Part shown: positions 37,323 to 47,248 of the stretch, piece after piece | How the letters are laid out: every line of letters starts with the position of its first letter | How positions within the stretch are numbered: position 1 is the first letter of the stretch | Origin: an uncultured bacterium | GTDB taxonomy: Bacteria > Actinomycetota > Actinomycetes > S36-B12 > CAIKAW01 | Direction: 5' to 3' | DNA: 64,000 bases | Assembly: GCA_903825575.1 (NCBI GenBank) | Contig: CAIKAW010000046.1 | Location: 30,277-94,276, forward strand | Program-made: the position numbers and the translations under genes | The notes under the pieces: generated by a model | Database searches by the model: none | Seen by the model: only the letters and a program-made list of their open reading frames with translations | What the model was told of the DNA's origin: nothing

Positions 37323-38365
37323 GTCGACGCGCTGCGACGTTCAGCGTCGCCGCTACCTTGCTGGCGGTCCTCCTTCTGGTCACGATCTTGATCCCGGTGC
37401 CATACGTCGAGTTGAGTCCGGGTCCAACGTTCAACACGATCGGCTCGTTTCAGGGCCATCAGTTGATCACCATCACTAAGACGACTACTTTCCCGACCTC
37501 CGGGCATCTGGACATGGTTACCGTCAGCGAGACCGGCGGCGCCTACGGCGGTCTAACTTTTGGTCAGGCCCTCTTTGGTCAATTGCAGTCTGGCACTGTG
37601 GTCTTGCCACGTTCGTTGCTTTACCCCGCAAATCAGACAAGTGATCAAGCTCAACAGCAGGGCGCCGAAGAGTTCACCGCATCCCAGTCGGCTGCAATTG
37701 GTGCTGCCCTTCACTATCTGGGGATCCCAGTCACCGAGCAGGTCTACGTATCAAGTGTTGTCAACGGTGCACCCGCATCGGGCAAGTTGCATGCCGGAGA
37801 CGTGTTGCTGGCGATTGACGGAACCAAGGTGGTCTCTGCAGATCAGGTTGGGACGTTGGTAAGGGCACACCATCCCGGTGATCGACTCACCATTGAAGTT
37901 GATCGCGACGGTGATCGAGAATCGGTGGTCGTTGTCACTGCTAAGAATCCACAGGACTCAACGCGCACGTACATCGGCATCTTGGGAAGCACAATGTTCA
38001 CCGGACCGTTTCCGATCAAGTTCCAACTCGACGACGTTGGCGGACCCAGCGCTGGGCTGATGTTCGCCCTCGGGATCATCGACCGGCTCACTCCTGGTCC
38101 TGTCAACGGTGGTGGTTTCGTCGCCGGAACCGGGACGATTGCTCCCGATGGGACGGTTGGTGCAATCGGTGGGATTGGCCAGAAGGTGGTGGCTGCTCGC
38201 GTTGCCGGCGCCACGCTGTTCCTAGCGCCGAAACAGAACTGCTCGGACCTAGCGGGAGTTGTCCAAACGGGAATCACAGTCGCTGCAGTTGGCAATCTGG
38301 TTGATGCGATGAACGCGATCGCTGCTTGGCGAGCCGGTAAAGCAGTAGTTGCTTGTCAGTCCTGA
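37319..38365 (+). CDS. PDZ-domain Lon-like (S16) secreted protease (YlbL-like)
   Basis: N-terminal TM, PDZ, DDVGGPSAGLMFALGIID (Ser), GTVGAIGGIGQKVVAAR (Lys). Confidence 0.93.
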   Translation: MSRRAATFSVAATLLAVLLLVTILIPVPYVELSPGPTFNTIGSFQGHQLITITKTTTFPTSGHLDMVTVSETGGAYGGLTFGQALFGQLQSGTVVLPRSLLYPANQTSDQAQQQGAEEFTASQSAAIGAALHYLGIPVTEQVYVSSVVNGAPASGKLHAGDVLLAIDGTKVVSADQVGTLVRAHHPGDRLTIEVDRDGDRESVVVVTAKNPQDSTRTYIGILGSTMFTGPFPIKFQLDDVGGPSAGLMFALGIIDRLTPGPVNGGGFVAGTGTIAPDGTVGAIGGIGQKVVAARVAGATLFLAPKQNCSDLAGVVQTGITVAAVGNLVDAMNAIAAWRAGKAVVACQS

Positions 38366-38853
38366 AGCGTTGTTGCCAGTGCATCGGCTAGGCCGGGCAC
38401 GAGGTCAGGGCCGACGCTGAGCGATTCCTCATGACCCCTCATCCGTAGGGCACACAGGCGCGAACCGTCGCGCAGAACTGCCACCGCGATGCGCACATCT
38501 CGGCGATCCGGGTGGGTTTGGGCGAACGAAGTCAGTTCAGATTCGTCGGTGGGCAGTGCTGCCTCGGCGCTCGGTGGCAGGTAGACGCGTTCTAGAACGA
38601 TGGCGCAGCCGGTTACCTCGGCGGGCCAAGCAACGTGGGCGAGCGCTTCGTGCAGCGGGCGATCACCGGGCAGCGCGTCTTGTTCGATGGGGGTCATCGC
38701 GTCCGCACTTTCGGCGACGAGTCCAAGCGTTGGCTCGCGGGCCGCCAGTTCGCGAGTGTTGGCCAGCGCGAACAGTCGAGGTGGCTGATCCCAACCCGCA
38801 GTGCCGACGTGTACTTCGATTTCACGAAGCACCGAGGTAAGGGTCTCAATCAC
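38356..38853 (-). CDS. PPA1309-like conserved actinobacterial protein
   Basis: GCAIVLERVYLPPSAEAALP, TSFAQTHPDRRDVRIAVAVLRDGSRLCALRMR; GTG 38853 preferred; track start 39087 runs into the divergent gene. Confidence 0.75.
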   Translation of the reverse strand: MIETLTSVLREIEVHVGTAGWDQPPRLFALANTRELAAREPTLGLVAESADAMTPIEQDALPGDRPLHEALAHVAWPAEVTGCAIVLERVYLPPSAEAALPTDESELTSFAQTHPDRRDVRIAVAVLRDGSRLCALRMRGHEESLSVGPDLVPGLADALATTLQD

Positions 38854-38895
38854 GGGGCAAGTGTGTACCAACGGCTCGTGGCGTAGGTTGGGGAG

Positions 38896-41800
38896 GTGAC
38901 CTTCCAGATGCCTCCAGACCCTGAGTTCTCCGACCGGCCCCAGGGAGTGCGGCCACCTAGGCGACCTTTGAGCGGGCGCCGGCGGATCTTGCTGCCGGTT
39001 GTGCTGGTTCTGGTGGCCATCGCATTCGCATTCGTAGCGCTTTCGGGGGTCTATACCGAGTTGCTGTGGTTCCGTTCCATCGGCCACCCTTCGGTCTACG
39101 TCCGGATCTGGGTTACCAAGATCGGTCTATTCGTAGCTTTTGGTTTGCTCATGGCGTTGTTGGTCGCGTTGTCGGCATGGGTGGCGTTCCGGGTCCGACC
39201 GGTGTTCCGCAGCGTTTCAGCCGAGCAAGCCAGTCTCGAGCGGTACCGCAGCGCCCTAGAGCCGTTCCGACGGGTGCTGTTCGTCGCTGTTCCGGCTGTG
39301 GTCGGCGTCATGGCAGGTGCCTCAGCCGCCGGTAACTGGCAAGTCTGGATGATGTGGCGCAACTCGCATCCGTTTGGCATGACCGATCCGCAGTTCCACA
39401 AGGACGTAAGTTTCTACGTTTTTGCATACCCTTTCTACCGGTTCGTTCTCGGCTACCTCTTGATGGCCGTTCTTGTGTCGCTGCTTGCCGCGCTGGCGAT
39501 CCACTACGTCTACGGCGGTCTTCAACTTCAGGCGGTTGGACGTCGGGCCACGCCGGCTGCGCAAGCACAGCTCTCGGCAATCCTTGGGGTCTTTGTTCTA
39601 CTCAAGGCTGTCTCGTATTACCTCGACCGGTTCGGGCTGGCGATCAAGGGCGACAGTCTTGTGCAGGGCTTCACTGGATTGAAATACCGCGATGTCCACG
39701 CGCTTCTTCCAGCAAAATCAATTCTGGCCGCGGTTGCACTTCTATGCGCAATTTTGTTCATTGCCAACATCTTCCGGCGCACCTGGACCCTGTCCTTGCT
39801 GGGTTTGGGATTGCTTGTAGTTTCCGCGACGTTGATCGGCGGAATCATTCCGGCGCTGGTTCAGCAGTTCCAGGTCAAGCCAAGCGAATTGGTCAAGGAA
39901 CAGCCCTACATTCAGCGCAACATCGATGCGACCTTGAGCGCCTACGGCCTGACCAAGGTGCAACAGCAGTCGTACAAGGGCAATGACCAAGCAAGCGCCT
40001 CAGCAATCCAGGCTGATCTGCCTACGCTTGCAAACGTACGTTTGGTAGACCCCGCACTGCTGTCGCCGACCTTCCGGGCACTGCAGCAGGTCCGCACCTA
40101 TTACTCGTTCCCAGATGCGTTGAACATCGACAGGTATCCGGTCACGTCGTCGACGGGAACAACGACTACTCGGGGAACGGTCATCGCGGCCCGCGAAATA
40201 GACCTGACCAACCTTCCTGCGGCACAGCAGAACTGGGCCAATGAGCACCTGATCTACACCCACGGTTACGGCGTCGTTGCTGCATACGACAACACTGTGC
40301 AGTCCGATGGCACCCCGAGCTTCTTCTCATCGGGTATTCCTATGACCGGGCAGATTACTGTTACGCAGCCCCGAATTTACTTCGGGCAGACTTCGCCCGA
40401 CTATTCCATCGTCACCCCCGGAAGCGCTGTCGCACACGAGCTCGACTTTCCCGATGACACAGCAGCGACGGGTCAACAGACCACCAGCTACGCGGGTCCA
40501 GGCGGAGTTGGCATGGGTTCGTTCTTTAACCGGCTGTTGTTCGCGGTTAAGTACCAAGAGCCCAACATTCTGCTGTCGAGTTTGATTGACTCGAAGTCGC
40601 GCATCTTGTGGGACCGCCAACCGCAGGTGCGGGTGGCCAAGGTCGCACCGTGGCTGCACTTGGATAGCAACGTTTACCCAGCAGTCGTCGACGGCCGGAT
40701 CAAGTGGATCATCGACGGCTACACGACGACGAACGCCTTCCCATACTCAAACAGCACCACTTGGGCCGATGCGACCAACGACTCGTTGACGCCGACGATC
40801 TCTAACGGTTTCGGGCCGACGCCGGTGGCGTTGAACTACGTGCGGAACTCCGTCAAGGCGGTCGTCGATGCCTACGATGGGTCGGTCGCGTTGTACGCGT
40901 GGGATGAGTCCGACCCCATCCTCAAGGCCTGGGAGGGCGCATTCCCCGGCGTTGTGCAACCCAAGTCGAGCATCCCGGTTTCGCTGATGCCACACCTGCG
41001 TTACCCGACCGACCTGTTTAAGGTGCAGCGCTACGTTTACAGCCGCTACCACGTCAACGACCCCAACGCTTTCTACAGCGGTCAGGGTTTCTGGATCGTC
41101 CCGACCGATCCGACCAACAAGGTCGACCCAGCGGCACTGCAGCCGCCCTACTTCCTGTCGTTGCAGATGCCAGGGCAGGCGGCGGCGTCGTTCTCGTTGA
41201 CGTCGACTTTTGCACCGCAAAAGCGTCAGACCCTTGCCGCGTTCATGGCAGTGGACTCGGCTCCTGGTCCGGACTACGGAACGATTCGGGTTCTTGAACT
41301 TCCGAGCGAGACGACTCTGCCCGGTCCCGTACAGGTGCAGAACAACTTCGAGTCTGATCCTGCCGTTAGCCAGACGCTGAGTCTGTTGCGCGGCAAGGGC
41401 TCCGAAGTCGATCTGGGCAACTTGCTTTCGCTGCCTGTTGGCGGCGGACTGCTTTACGTCGAGCCGGTGTATGTGCGTGCTACAACCGATGGATACCCAT
41501 TGCTGAAGAAGGTGCTCGTCGGTTTCGGCGCCAGAGTGTCGATGAAGGATTCGTTCCAGGCGGCGTTGGCCGATGTGTTTGGTACTTCCACGGGCGGAGG
41601 CACGACTCCCGGCGGCGGTACGACACCGGGCACCGGCACCACGGCTCAGCAACTTGCCCAGGCAATCGCTGACGCCCAGTCCGCTTACACCGCGGGCCAG
41701 GCGGCGCTGGCTAAGGGCGACTTCGCTGCCTACGGGGTTGCACAGAAGGAGTTGGCCGCGGCCCTAGCTCGGGCTGCGGCCGCCGAGGCCAAGATCAACG

Positions 41801-41928
41801 GAACTGCCACGAAGCCCACTCCTAGCACGAGTCCGTCGGCCTCGCCGTCGCTTTCGCCCTCATCGTCGGCGAGCACTGTCGCTCTTGGCATCTTCGGCGG
41901 TTTGTTCGGTGCGGGTCGAGTAGCGTAA
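38896..41928 (+). CDS. UPF0182 large membrane protein (Rv3193c-like)
   Basis: Seven-TM N-terminus, YTELLWFRSIGHPSVYVRIWVTKIGLF, DPTNKVDPAALQPPYFLSLQMPG; Thr/Ser/Pro-rich tail. Confidence 0.93.
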   Translation: MTFQMPPDPEFSDRPQGVRPPRRPLSGRRRILLPVVLVLVAIAFAFVALSGVYTELLWFRSIGHPSVYVRIWVTKIGLFVAFGLLMALLVALSAWVAFRVRPVFRSVSAEQASLERYRSALEPFRRVLFVAVPAVVGVMAGASAAGNWQVWMMWRNSHPFGMTDPQFHKDVSFYVFAYPFYRFVLGYLLMAVLVSLLAALAIHYVYGGLQLQAVGRRATPAAQAQLSAILGVFVLLKAVSYYLDRFGLAIKGDSLVQGFTGLKYRDVHALLPAKSILAAVALLCAILFIANIFRRTWTLSLLGLGLLVVSATLIGGIIPALVQQFQVKPSELVKEQPYIQRNIDATLSAYGLTKVQQQSYKGNDQASASAIQADLPTLANVRLVDPALLSPTFRALQQVRTYYSFPDALNIDRYPVTSSTGTTTTRGTVIAAREIDLTNLPAAQQNWANEHLIYTHGYGVVAAYDNTVQSDGTPSFFSSGIPMTGQITVTQPRIYFGQTSPDYSIVTPGSAVAHELDFPDDTAATGQQTTSYAGPGGVGMGSFFNRLLFAVKYQEPNILLSSLIDSKSRILWDRQPQVRVAKVAPWLHLDSNVYPAVVDGRIKWIIDGYTTTNAFPYSNSTTWADATNDSLTPTISNGFGPTPVALNYVRNSVKAVVDAYDGSVALYAWDESDPILKAWEGAFPGVVQPKSSIPVSLMPHLRYPTDLFKVQRYVYSRYHVNDPNAFYSGQGFWIVPTDPTNKVDPAALQPPYFLSLQMPGQAAASFSLTSTFAPQKRQTLAAFMAVDSAPGPDYGTIRVLELPSETTLPGPVQVQNNFESDPAVSQTLSLLRGKGSEVDLGNLLSLPVGGGLLYVEPVYVRATTDGYPLLKKVLVGFGARVSMKDSFQAALADVFGTSTGGGTTPGGGTTPGTGTTAQQLAQAIADAQSAYTAGQAALAKGDFAAYGVAQKELAAALARAAAAEAKINGTATKPTPSTSPSASPSLSPSSSASTVALGIFGGLFGAGRVA

Positions 41929-41950
41929 GGTGGGGTAGCCGAAAGGTCGA

Positions 41951-42024
41951 CGCGGGGTGGAGCAGCTCGGTAGCTCGCTGGGCTCATAACCCAGAGGTCA
42001 CAGGTTCAAATCCTGTCCCCGCTA
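41951..42024 (+). tRNA. Initiator tRNA-Met (CAT)
   Basis: CGCGGGG-TGGAGCAGCTCGGTAGCTC-CTGGGCTCATAACCCAG-AGGTC-ACAGGTTCAAATCCTGT-CCCCGCTA; unpaired C1/T72 and GGG:CCC anticodon stem of initiator tRNA; no encoded CCA. Confidence 0.95.
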
Positions 42025-42033
42025 CGAATGTGA

Positions 42034-42076
42034 AGTCCCGGGACGTCCTTATCGGATGTCTCGGGACTAACTTTTT
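42034..42076 (+). terminator. Intrinsic terminator downstream of tRNA-Met
   Basis: AGTCCCGGGACGTCC-TTATC-GGATGTCTCGGGACT (15 bp, two G.U) then AACTTTTTG. Confidence 0.85.
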
Positions 42077-42116
42077 GCGCGTTTGGCGCAGGGCTCGTTT
42101 CGTCGGGTGCCTTCGC

Positions 42117-42163
42117 CAGCGTGTGCGCTTTGTGTTGATATAGCGCATTTACCGCACACGCTG
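42117..42163. repeat. Inverted repeat, 11-bp perfect arms, 25-nt spacer
   Basis: CAGCGTGTGCG (42117-42127) / CGCACACGCTG (42153-42163). Confidence 0.75.
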
Positions 42164-42403
42164 ATGAAAGCGGGACCCCAAATGGGCTAATGCGCCGCAG
42201 TGGAAGGTGCAGCTTTCGGGTCATGAAGACTTCACCGGAGTGGTTCGTGCCAAGTCCGTGTCCGCCGACTACTTCCATGCGCTGGGCGACAAACGGCATG
42301 TCTGGGCCGCGCCCGTGCTCTATGGAGACCTTTGGCAGAACATGCCGACGCCAACCTCGCAAATCGCGCGGCCCGGCTGACCAACGACGCCATCCGCGTC
42401 GGG

Positions 42404-42811
42404 CTAAGCGACCGGGTGGAAGTACGGCAGTGCCGCCACGTCAGTCAACGGGGAGAACTCCACCTCGACGTCCATGCCGATGTGCACGTCCCCGACCTCG
42501 CAGCCGACGATCCGAGTCAGCATGCGGACGCCTTCAGGCAGATCGACCAAGGCGACTACGTACGGCACTTCACCTGCGAATGCTGGCGGGGCTTTGTGCA
42601 CGATCGTGAACGTGTTGATGATCGCGCGGCCACTAGCCAGATTCCAAGTTAGGTTCTCGGACATGCAGAACGGACACACTGACCGCGGGTAGTAGATCCC
42701 GCGTTCACAGTCGAGACAGCTCTGGACGAGTAGGACGCCTTCTAATGTCGCGGCCCAAAACGGTGCTGAGTCAGCATCCGGCTGCGGCGCCGGGCGTTCG
42801 ATGTCGCTCAC
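42404..42811 (-). CDS. Zn-ribbon / OB-fold (DUF35) protein
   Basis: LVQSCLDCERGIYYPRSVCPFCMSENLTW, VYVVALVDLPEGVRMLTRI-type OB fold; adjacent thiolase. Confidence 0.9.
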   Translation of the reverse strand: MSDIERPAPQPDADSAPFWAATLEGVLLVQSCLDCERGIYYPRSVCPFCMSENLTWNLASGRAIINTFTIVHKAPPAFAGEVPYVVALVDLPEGVRMLTRIVGCEVGDVHIGMDVEVEFSPLTDVAALPYFHPVA

Positions 42812-42816
42812 TGGCT

Positions 42817-43971
42817 CTACCCTCTCGCCAAAACAACCGTTGCTGATGAACTCAAAGCGCCACCGGTCCCATGCGCCAGTGCCAACTTGGCATCGGGCAC
42901 CTGTCGATCGCCGCTTTCCCCGCGCAGTTGTTCGACGGCTTCGATGAGCAAGAAGACCCCGAACATGCCCGGGTGGCAGAACGACAATCCGCCGCCGCTT
43001 GTATTCATCGGGAAGCTTCCCGTGGGCCCGGTTCCGCGATCTGTGACGAACGGGCCACCCTCGCCGAGGCCGCAGAATCCGAGAGTTTCAAGGCTCAGAA
43101 TCGGCGTGATCGTGAACGAGTCGTAGATCTCGGCGACATCAATTTCATCGGGACGAACGCCGGCCATTTCGAAGGCTCGACGACCGCTGTCCGTCGAGGA
43201 CGGCTGAGTGAGGTGCTTCATGTTCCCGATGGTCGCGTGAGTATGTGCCGAGCCATGTCCGAGCACCCATACGGGCGGCTTTCTGCTGCCAGCAGCCACA
43301 TTCGCACTGGTGATCACGATCGCACCGGCGCCATCAGTGACGAGGCAACAATCAAGTAGGTGCAGCGGTTCGGCAATCATGGTGCTTGCCAGAACTTCGT
43401 CGATTGTGAGCACGTCGCGCATCTTCGCCAGTGGGTTCAATGTCGCCCACTCACGGGTCGACACTGCCACCTGAGCCAGTTGTTCTGAGGTGGTGCCGTA
43501 GAGGTGCATGTGCCGCTTTGCGGCCAATGCGTAAGCGCCTAGCGGGACTGGTAGTCCGAAGGGGTCCTGGAATTGGTTCGTCAGACGAACCGGACCGGCA
43601 GCACCCAAGCTCCGGCTGCGGCGACTCTTCTGGGTGCTTCCGTAGGTGATGAGTGCGACATTGCAAAGGCCCGCCGCGATGGCCGCAGCAGCATGTCCTA
43701 CGTGTGCCTCGAAAGACGAGCCGCCAATGTTGGTCGCGTCGGTGTACTTGGCGTCAATGCCGAGGTACTCAGCGACCAAGACCGACGGGATCCAACTCAT
43801 GTCGTTTGATGCAGTGAAAATTCCATCAACATCTGCCGTTGTCAGGCCTGCATCTTTCAACGCGGCGACAGCTGCCTCGGCTTGCAGGGTCAACTCAGAC
43901 TTACCCTTGGCATCGGGAATGCCAGCGAGGCCTACTCCGACGATCGCGACGGAACTGTCATGGTTTGCCAC
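42817..43971 (-). CDS. Thiolase family protein (SCP-x/acetyl-CoA acetyltransferase-like)
   Basis: EVDIYDSFT-type motif (VAEIYDSFTITPILSLETLGFCGLGEGG), NTSGGGLSFCHPG, DARNIGGSSFEAH-like. Confidence 0.9.
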   Translation of the reverse strand: MANHDSSVAIVGVGLAGIPDAKGKSELTLQAEAAVAALKDAGLTTADVDGIFTASNDMSWIPSVLVAEYLGIDAKYTDATNIGGSSFEAHVGHAAAAIAAGLCNVALITYGSTQKSRRSRSLGAAGPVRLTNQFQDPFGLPVPLGAYALAAKRHMHLYGTTSEQLAQVAVSTREWATLNPLAKMRDVLTIDEVLASTMIAEPLHLLDCCLVTDGAGAIVITSANVAAGSRKPPVWVLGHGSAHTHATIGNMKHLTQPSSTDSGRRAFEMAGVRPDEIDVAEIYDSFTITPILSLETLGFCGLGEGGPFVTDRGTGPTGSFPMNTSGGGLSFCHPGMFGVFLLIEAVEQLRGESGDRQVPDAKLALAHGTGGALSSSATVVLARG

Positions 43972-44024
43972 GAGGCTGACTTACCCTCTCACTCGAATGG
44001 GCTGGCGAAGACGCAGGGCGTTGG

Positions 44025-46037
44025 TCATACCTTGGCTGCAATTCCGGCAGCCGTAATCGCTTCCAAGGATTCGGGATTTTCGATCGCAGACGTGTCCGCT
44101 ATTGGCTGGCCCAGATACGCCATTCTGATCGCGCGGCGCACGATCTTCGAGTTGCGGGTGCGCGGCAATTCCGTCACGGTTTCAATGGCGGATGGACGCA
44201 AGGGCTTGCCGAGCGATGCCGCAATGATGTCGGACAGTTCTGACTCGAGGGCCGCAGTCGGTTGCCCAGGGTCGCGGGCGACGATGAAGCAGACCAAGCG
44301 TTCGCCTTTCACAGCGTCGGGCGCGCCAACCACGGCCGAGTACATGACTCCAGGGTGCGAATTCAACAGCGTCTCAACTTCGCCCGGACCGACTCGTTTA
44401 CCGGCCACCTTGATCGTGTCGTCGGATCGGCCAAGCACGTACCAGAGTCCGTCCTGTGGGTCCACGTAAGCCCAGTCACCGTGCAGCCAAACATTCGGGA
44501 ACCTAGACCAGTAGGTGTCGAGGTAGCGGTCTTCGTCGCGCCAAAACCCACGGGTCATTCCAGGATTGGGACCGCGGAGGACGAGTTCACCTACTTGACC
44601 TCGAACACTTTTGCCGGCTTCATCTACTACGTCGGCGAACATCCCGGGAAGTGGGCTGGCGAAAGATCGGGGGCGAAGCGGAGTAAGCACATTGCCGCAC
44701 AGGATTCCGCCGGCGAGTTCGGTGCCACCGCAGTAGTTGAGCAGCGGAATCTTTCCGCCACATACATTTTCGAAGCACCAGCGCCACGACTGGGTATCCC
44801 ACAGTTCGCCCGTCGCTCCAACGACCCGCAGCGACGACAAGTCGTACCCCGTTGGTCCAAGAGTGTCGGCGGTCATCAACGAGCGCACCATCGTGGGGGA
44901 TAGTCCAAAGACCGTTACTTGGTGTTTCTCGATTAGTTGCCACATGCGATCGGCAGTGGGGGTGTCCGGGCTTCCTTCGTACATAACCATCGTTGCTCCG
45001 ACAGTTAGCGTCCCGTAGATCAGCCAGGCACCCATCATCCAGCCGATATCGGTGAACCAGAACACCGTGTCGTCGTACTGGACGTCGAACCCGTGGACCA
45101 TATCGGCCAGGCCCTTGATCGGGAAGCCTCCGTGCGTGTGGACAGTTCCCTTAGCCGATCCGGTGGTGCCTGACGTGTAGATCAAGAGCAACGGGGCTTC
45201 GGGGTCCAGCCGCGCGGTTGCTACCGGGTTCGCTTGGCCCATCGACAGCACGTCGGCCCAGGCGATGTCGTGGGAATTGGTGGTAGTGGCATTGCCTGCG
45301 TGCGGGACGACCACCAAATGCTTCACGGTTGGCGCTGCCGCCATGGCTTGATCGGCAACGTCCTTCATGGGCACTACTCCGCCGCGTCGAGCGAATCCGT
45401 CCGCGCAGATCAGGACCACCGCATCGCAGTCGCGCATGCGCGTCGCAACAGCGTCAGCGCCGTAGCCACTGAATACCGGGACGAGTACGGCTCCTATCTT
45501 GGCGACTGCCAAGACTGCGATGGACACCTCAGGAATCATCGGCATGAAGACGCCAACGCGGTCCCCAACCTGAACGCCAAGTTGCGTTAGTCCGCCAGCG
45601 AGCTCATCCACTTGTGAACGGATCTCGGCGTAGGTGAGTTTGCGGACGGTGCCGGATTCGCCTTCCCAGATCAGCCCAACCTTGTCGTCCTGCGCCGTAC
45701 CTGTGTAGCGGTCGAGGCACGAGTGCACGACGTTCATTCGGCCGTTGATCCACCACTTGGTTAGCGCGATCCCAGCCGAGGTGTCCATGACGTCGGTGTA
45801 GGGCTCGTAGAAGTCGACGCCGAGGTCTTGGACTGCTGCATCCCAGAACCAAGCTGGGTCCTGATCGGCCCGAGCACACAACTCGGCAACACTCGAAATG
45901 CCCAGCTTGGTCATGAAGCCGCCTAGCCGGCTGTTCGCGATTACTTCAGCAGACGGCGTCCAAACGATTTCGTCGATCTCAACTCCGGAGTCTTCCGGGT
46001 TCTGATCCGAGCGCTCGACATCGGCAACGTTCGTCAA
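44025..46037 (-). CDS. AMP-dependent acyl-CoA synthetase (acetyl-CoA-synthetase-like)
   Basis: LLLIYTSGTTGSAKGTVHTHGG, YWSRFPNVWLHGDWA, GRSDDTIKVAGKRVGPGEVE. Confidence 0.93.
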   Translation of the reverse strand: MTNVADVERSDQNPEDSGVEIDEIVWTPSAEVIANSRLGGFMTKLGISSVAELCARADQDPAWFWDAAVQDLGVDFYEPYTDVMDTSAGIALTKWWINGRMNVVHSCLDRYTGTAQDDKVGLIWEGESGTVRKLTYAEIRSQVDELAGGLTQLGVQVGDRVGVFMPMIPEVSIAVLAVAKIGAVLVPVFSGYGADAVATRMRDCDAVVLICADGFARRGGVVPMKDVADQAMAAAPTVKHLVVVPHAGNATTTNSHDIAWADVLSMGQANPVATARLDPEAPLLLIYTSGTTGSAKGTVHTHGGFPIKGLADMVHGFDVQYDDTVFWFTDIGWMMGAWLIYGTLTVGATMVMYEGSPDTPTADRMWQLIEKHQVTVFGLSPTMVRSLMTADTLGPTGYDLSSLRVVGATGELWDTQSWRWCFENVCGGKIPLLNYCGGTELAGGILCGNVLTPLRPRSFASPLPGMFADVVDEAGKSVRGQVGELVLRGPNPGMTRGFWRDEDRYLDTYWSRFPNVWLHGDWAYVDPQDGLWYVLGRSDDTIKVAGKRVGPGEVETLLNSHPGVMYSAVVGAPDAVKGERLVCFIVARDPGQPTAALESELSDIIAASLGKPLRPSAIETVTELPRTRNSKIVRRAIRMAYLGQPIADTSAIENPESLEAITAAGIAAKV

Positions 46038-47188
46038 CGAATCATTCCGTTCTTGATCATGTCGCGGGCAATTACTAGTTTCTGGATCTCGCTGGTGCCT
46101 TCATAGATGCGAGTGATACGGGCATCGCGGTAGTAGTGCTCGATTTCTACCTCGCGCATGTATCCCATCCCGCCGTGGATCTGCAGTGCCTTATCGACCA
46201 CGCGACCGTAGGTTTCGGTTGCGATCAACTTCGCCATGGCAGCTTCGCGCTTAGCCGGCCGGCCTTGGTCGATCAGCCACGCCGCGTAATACGCGAGGTG
46301 GCGGGCAGCTTCGGTTTCGGCGGCCATCTCGGCTAGGTAGGCCTGCATCATCTGGAATTCTGCGATGGGCTGGCCGAACTGTTCGCGGGTGGCAGCATGG
46401 GCCAACGCCAATTCCGTAACCTTTGTAGCGGCACCAACGCAACGAGCGCTAATACCAACCCGACCTTGAGCGAGTGTCTTCAGCGCTGAGCTGTAGCCAG
46501 TTCCTTCGGCTCCGATCATGTTGGCGGAACTGACTCGGCAACTTTGGAACGACAACTCGGCTACGTGTGAGCCGCGCAGACCCATCGTGGGTTGCGGGTT
46601 GCTAATTACTAGCCCGGGGTTGTCGCGCTCGACGAGAAATGCGGAGATTCCCTTGCCACCTGGTTCCTCGCCCGTGCGGGCGAACACAGTAAACATTCCC
46701 GCAATGCGTGAGTTGGTGATGTAGTGCTTGGTGCCATCGAGCACCCAATCGTTGCCTTCGCGGCGCGCGCGCAGTCGCAGGCTCGCCGCATCCGACCCGG
46801 CTCCCGGTTCGGTCAAAGCGAACGCGCCGATGATTTCCCCGCTTGCCAGAGCAGGGAGGTACTTCTCTTTCTGCTCCTGGCTTCCGGAGGTGACGATTAC
46901 AGTCGTGCCAATTCCGCAGTGAGTACCGATGATCGAAGTAAAGCCGGCGTGGGTGCGACCTAGTTCTTCGTAGACAAGGGCGCGAGCAACCATCGGCAGA
47001 CCCAAGCCGCCGAATTCGGTGGGAATCGACAAGCCGAACAGCCCCATGTCGGCCGCGGCCGCAAGTAGATCTGTCGGAATCGAGTCGGTGCTTTCGATTT
47101 CCTGCCAACGCGAGTCGACGCGGGACGCAGTGAATTCTCGCAAACTGCGAGTGAGCTCAAGCCACTCAGATGGCACTGAGAAGTCCAC
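46034..47188 (-). CDS. Acyl-CoA dehydrogenase
   Basis: GAFALTEPGAGSDAASLRLRA, ITNSRIAGMFTVFART, QIHGGMGYMREVEIEHYYRDARITRIYEGTSEIQ. Confidence 0.94.
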   Translation of the reverse strand: MDFSVPSEWLELTRSLREFTASRVDSRWQEIESTDSIPTDLLAAAADMGLFGLSIPTEFGGLGLPMVARALVYEELGRTHAGFTSIIGTHCGIGTTVIVTSGSQEQKEKYLPALASGEIIGAFALTEPGAGSDAASLRLRARREGNDWVLDGTKHYITNSRIAGMFTVFARTGEEPGGKGISAFLVERDNPGLVISNPQPTMGLRGSHVAELSFQSCRVSSANMIGAEGTGYSSALKTLAQGRVGISARCVGAATKVTELALAHAATREQFGQPIAEFQMMQAYLAEMAAETEAARHLAYYAAWLIDQGRPAKREAAMAKLIATETYGRVVDKALQIHGGMGYMREVEIEHYYRDARITRIYEGTSEIQKLVIARDMIKNGMIR

Positions 47189-47248
47189 TGAATTCCCTTT
47201 CGTTTCAGATTGCGATGGTTGTCGTGCTTCGAACGTTCTGGCGGCCGA

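Noticed and set aside
41454-41642. Proline/valine-rich minus ORF opposite the UPF0182 tail
   Set aside because: Antisense image of the Gly/Thr-rich low-complexity linker.
42006-42362. 118-aa minus-strand ORF
   Set aside because: Runs antisense through the tRNA terminator and into tRNA sequence; low-complexity translation without recognisable motifs.
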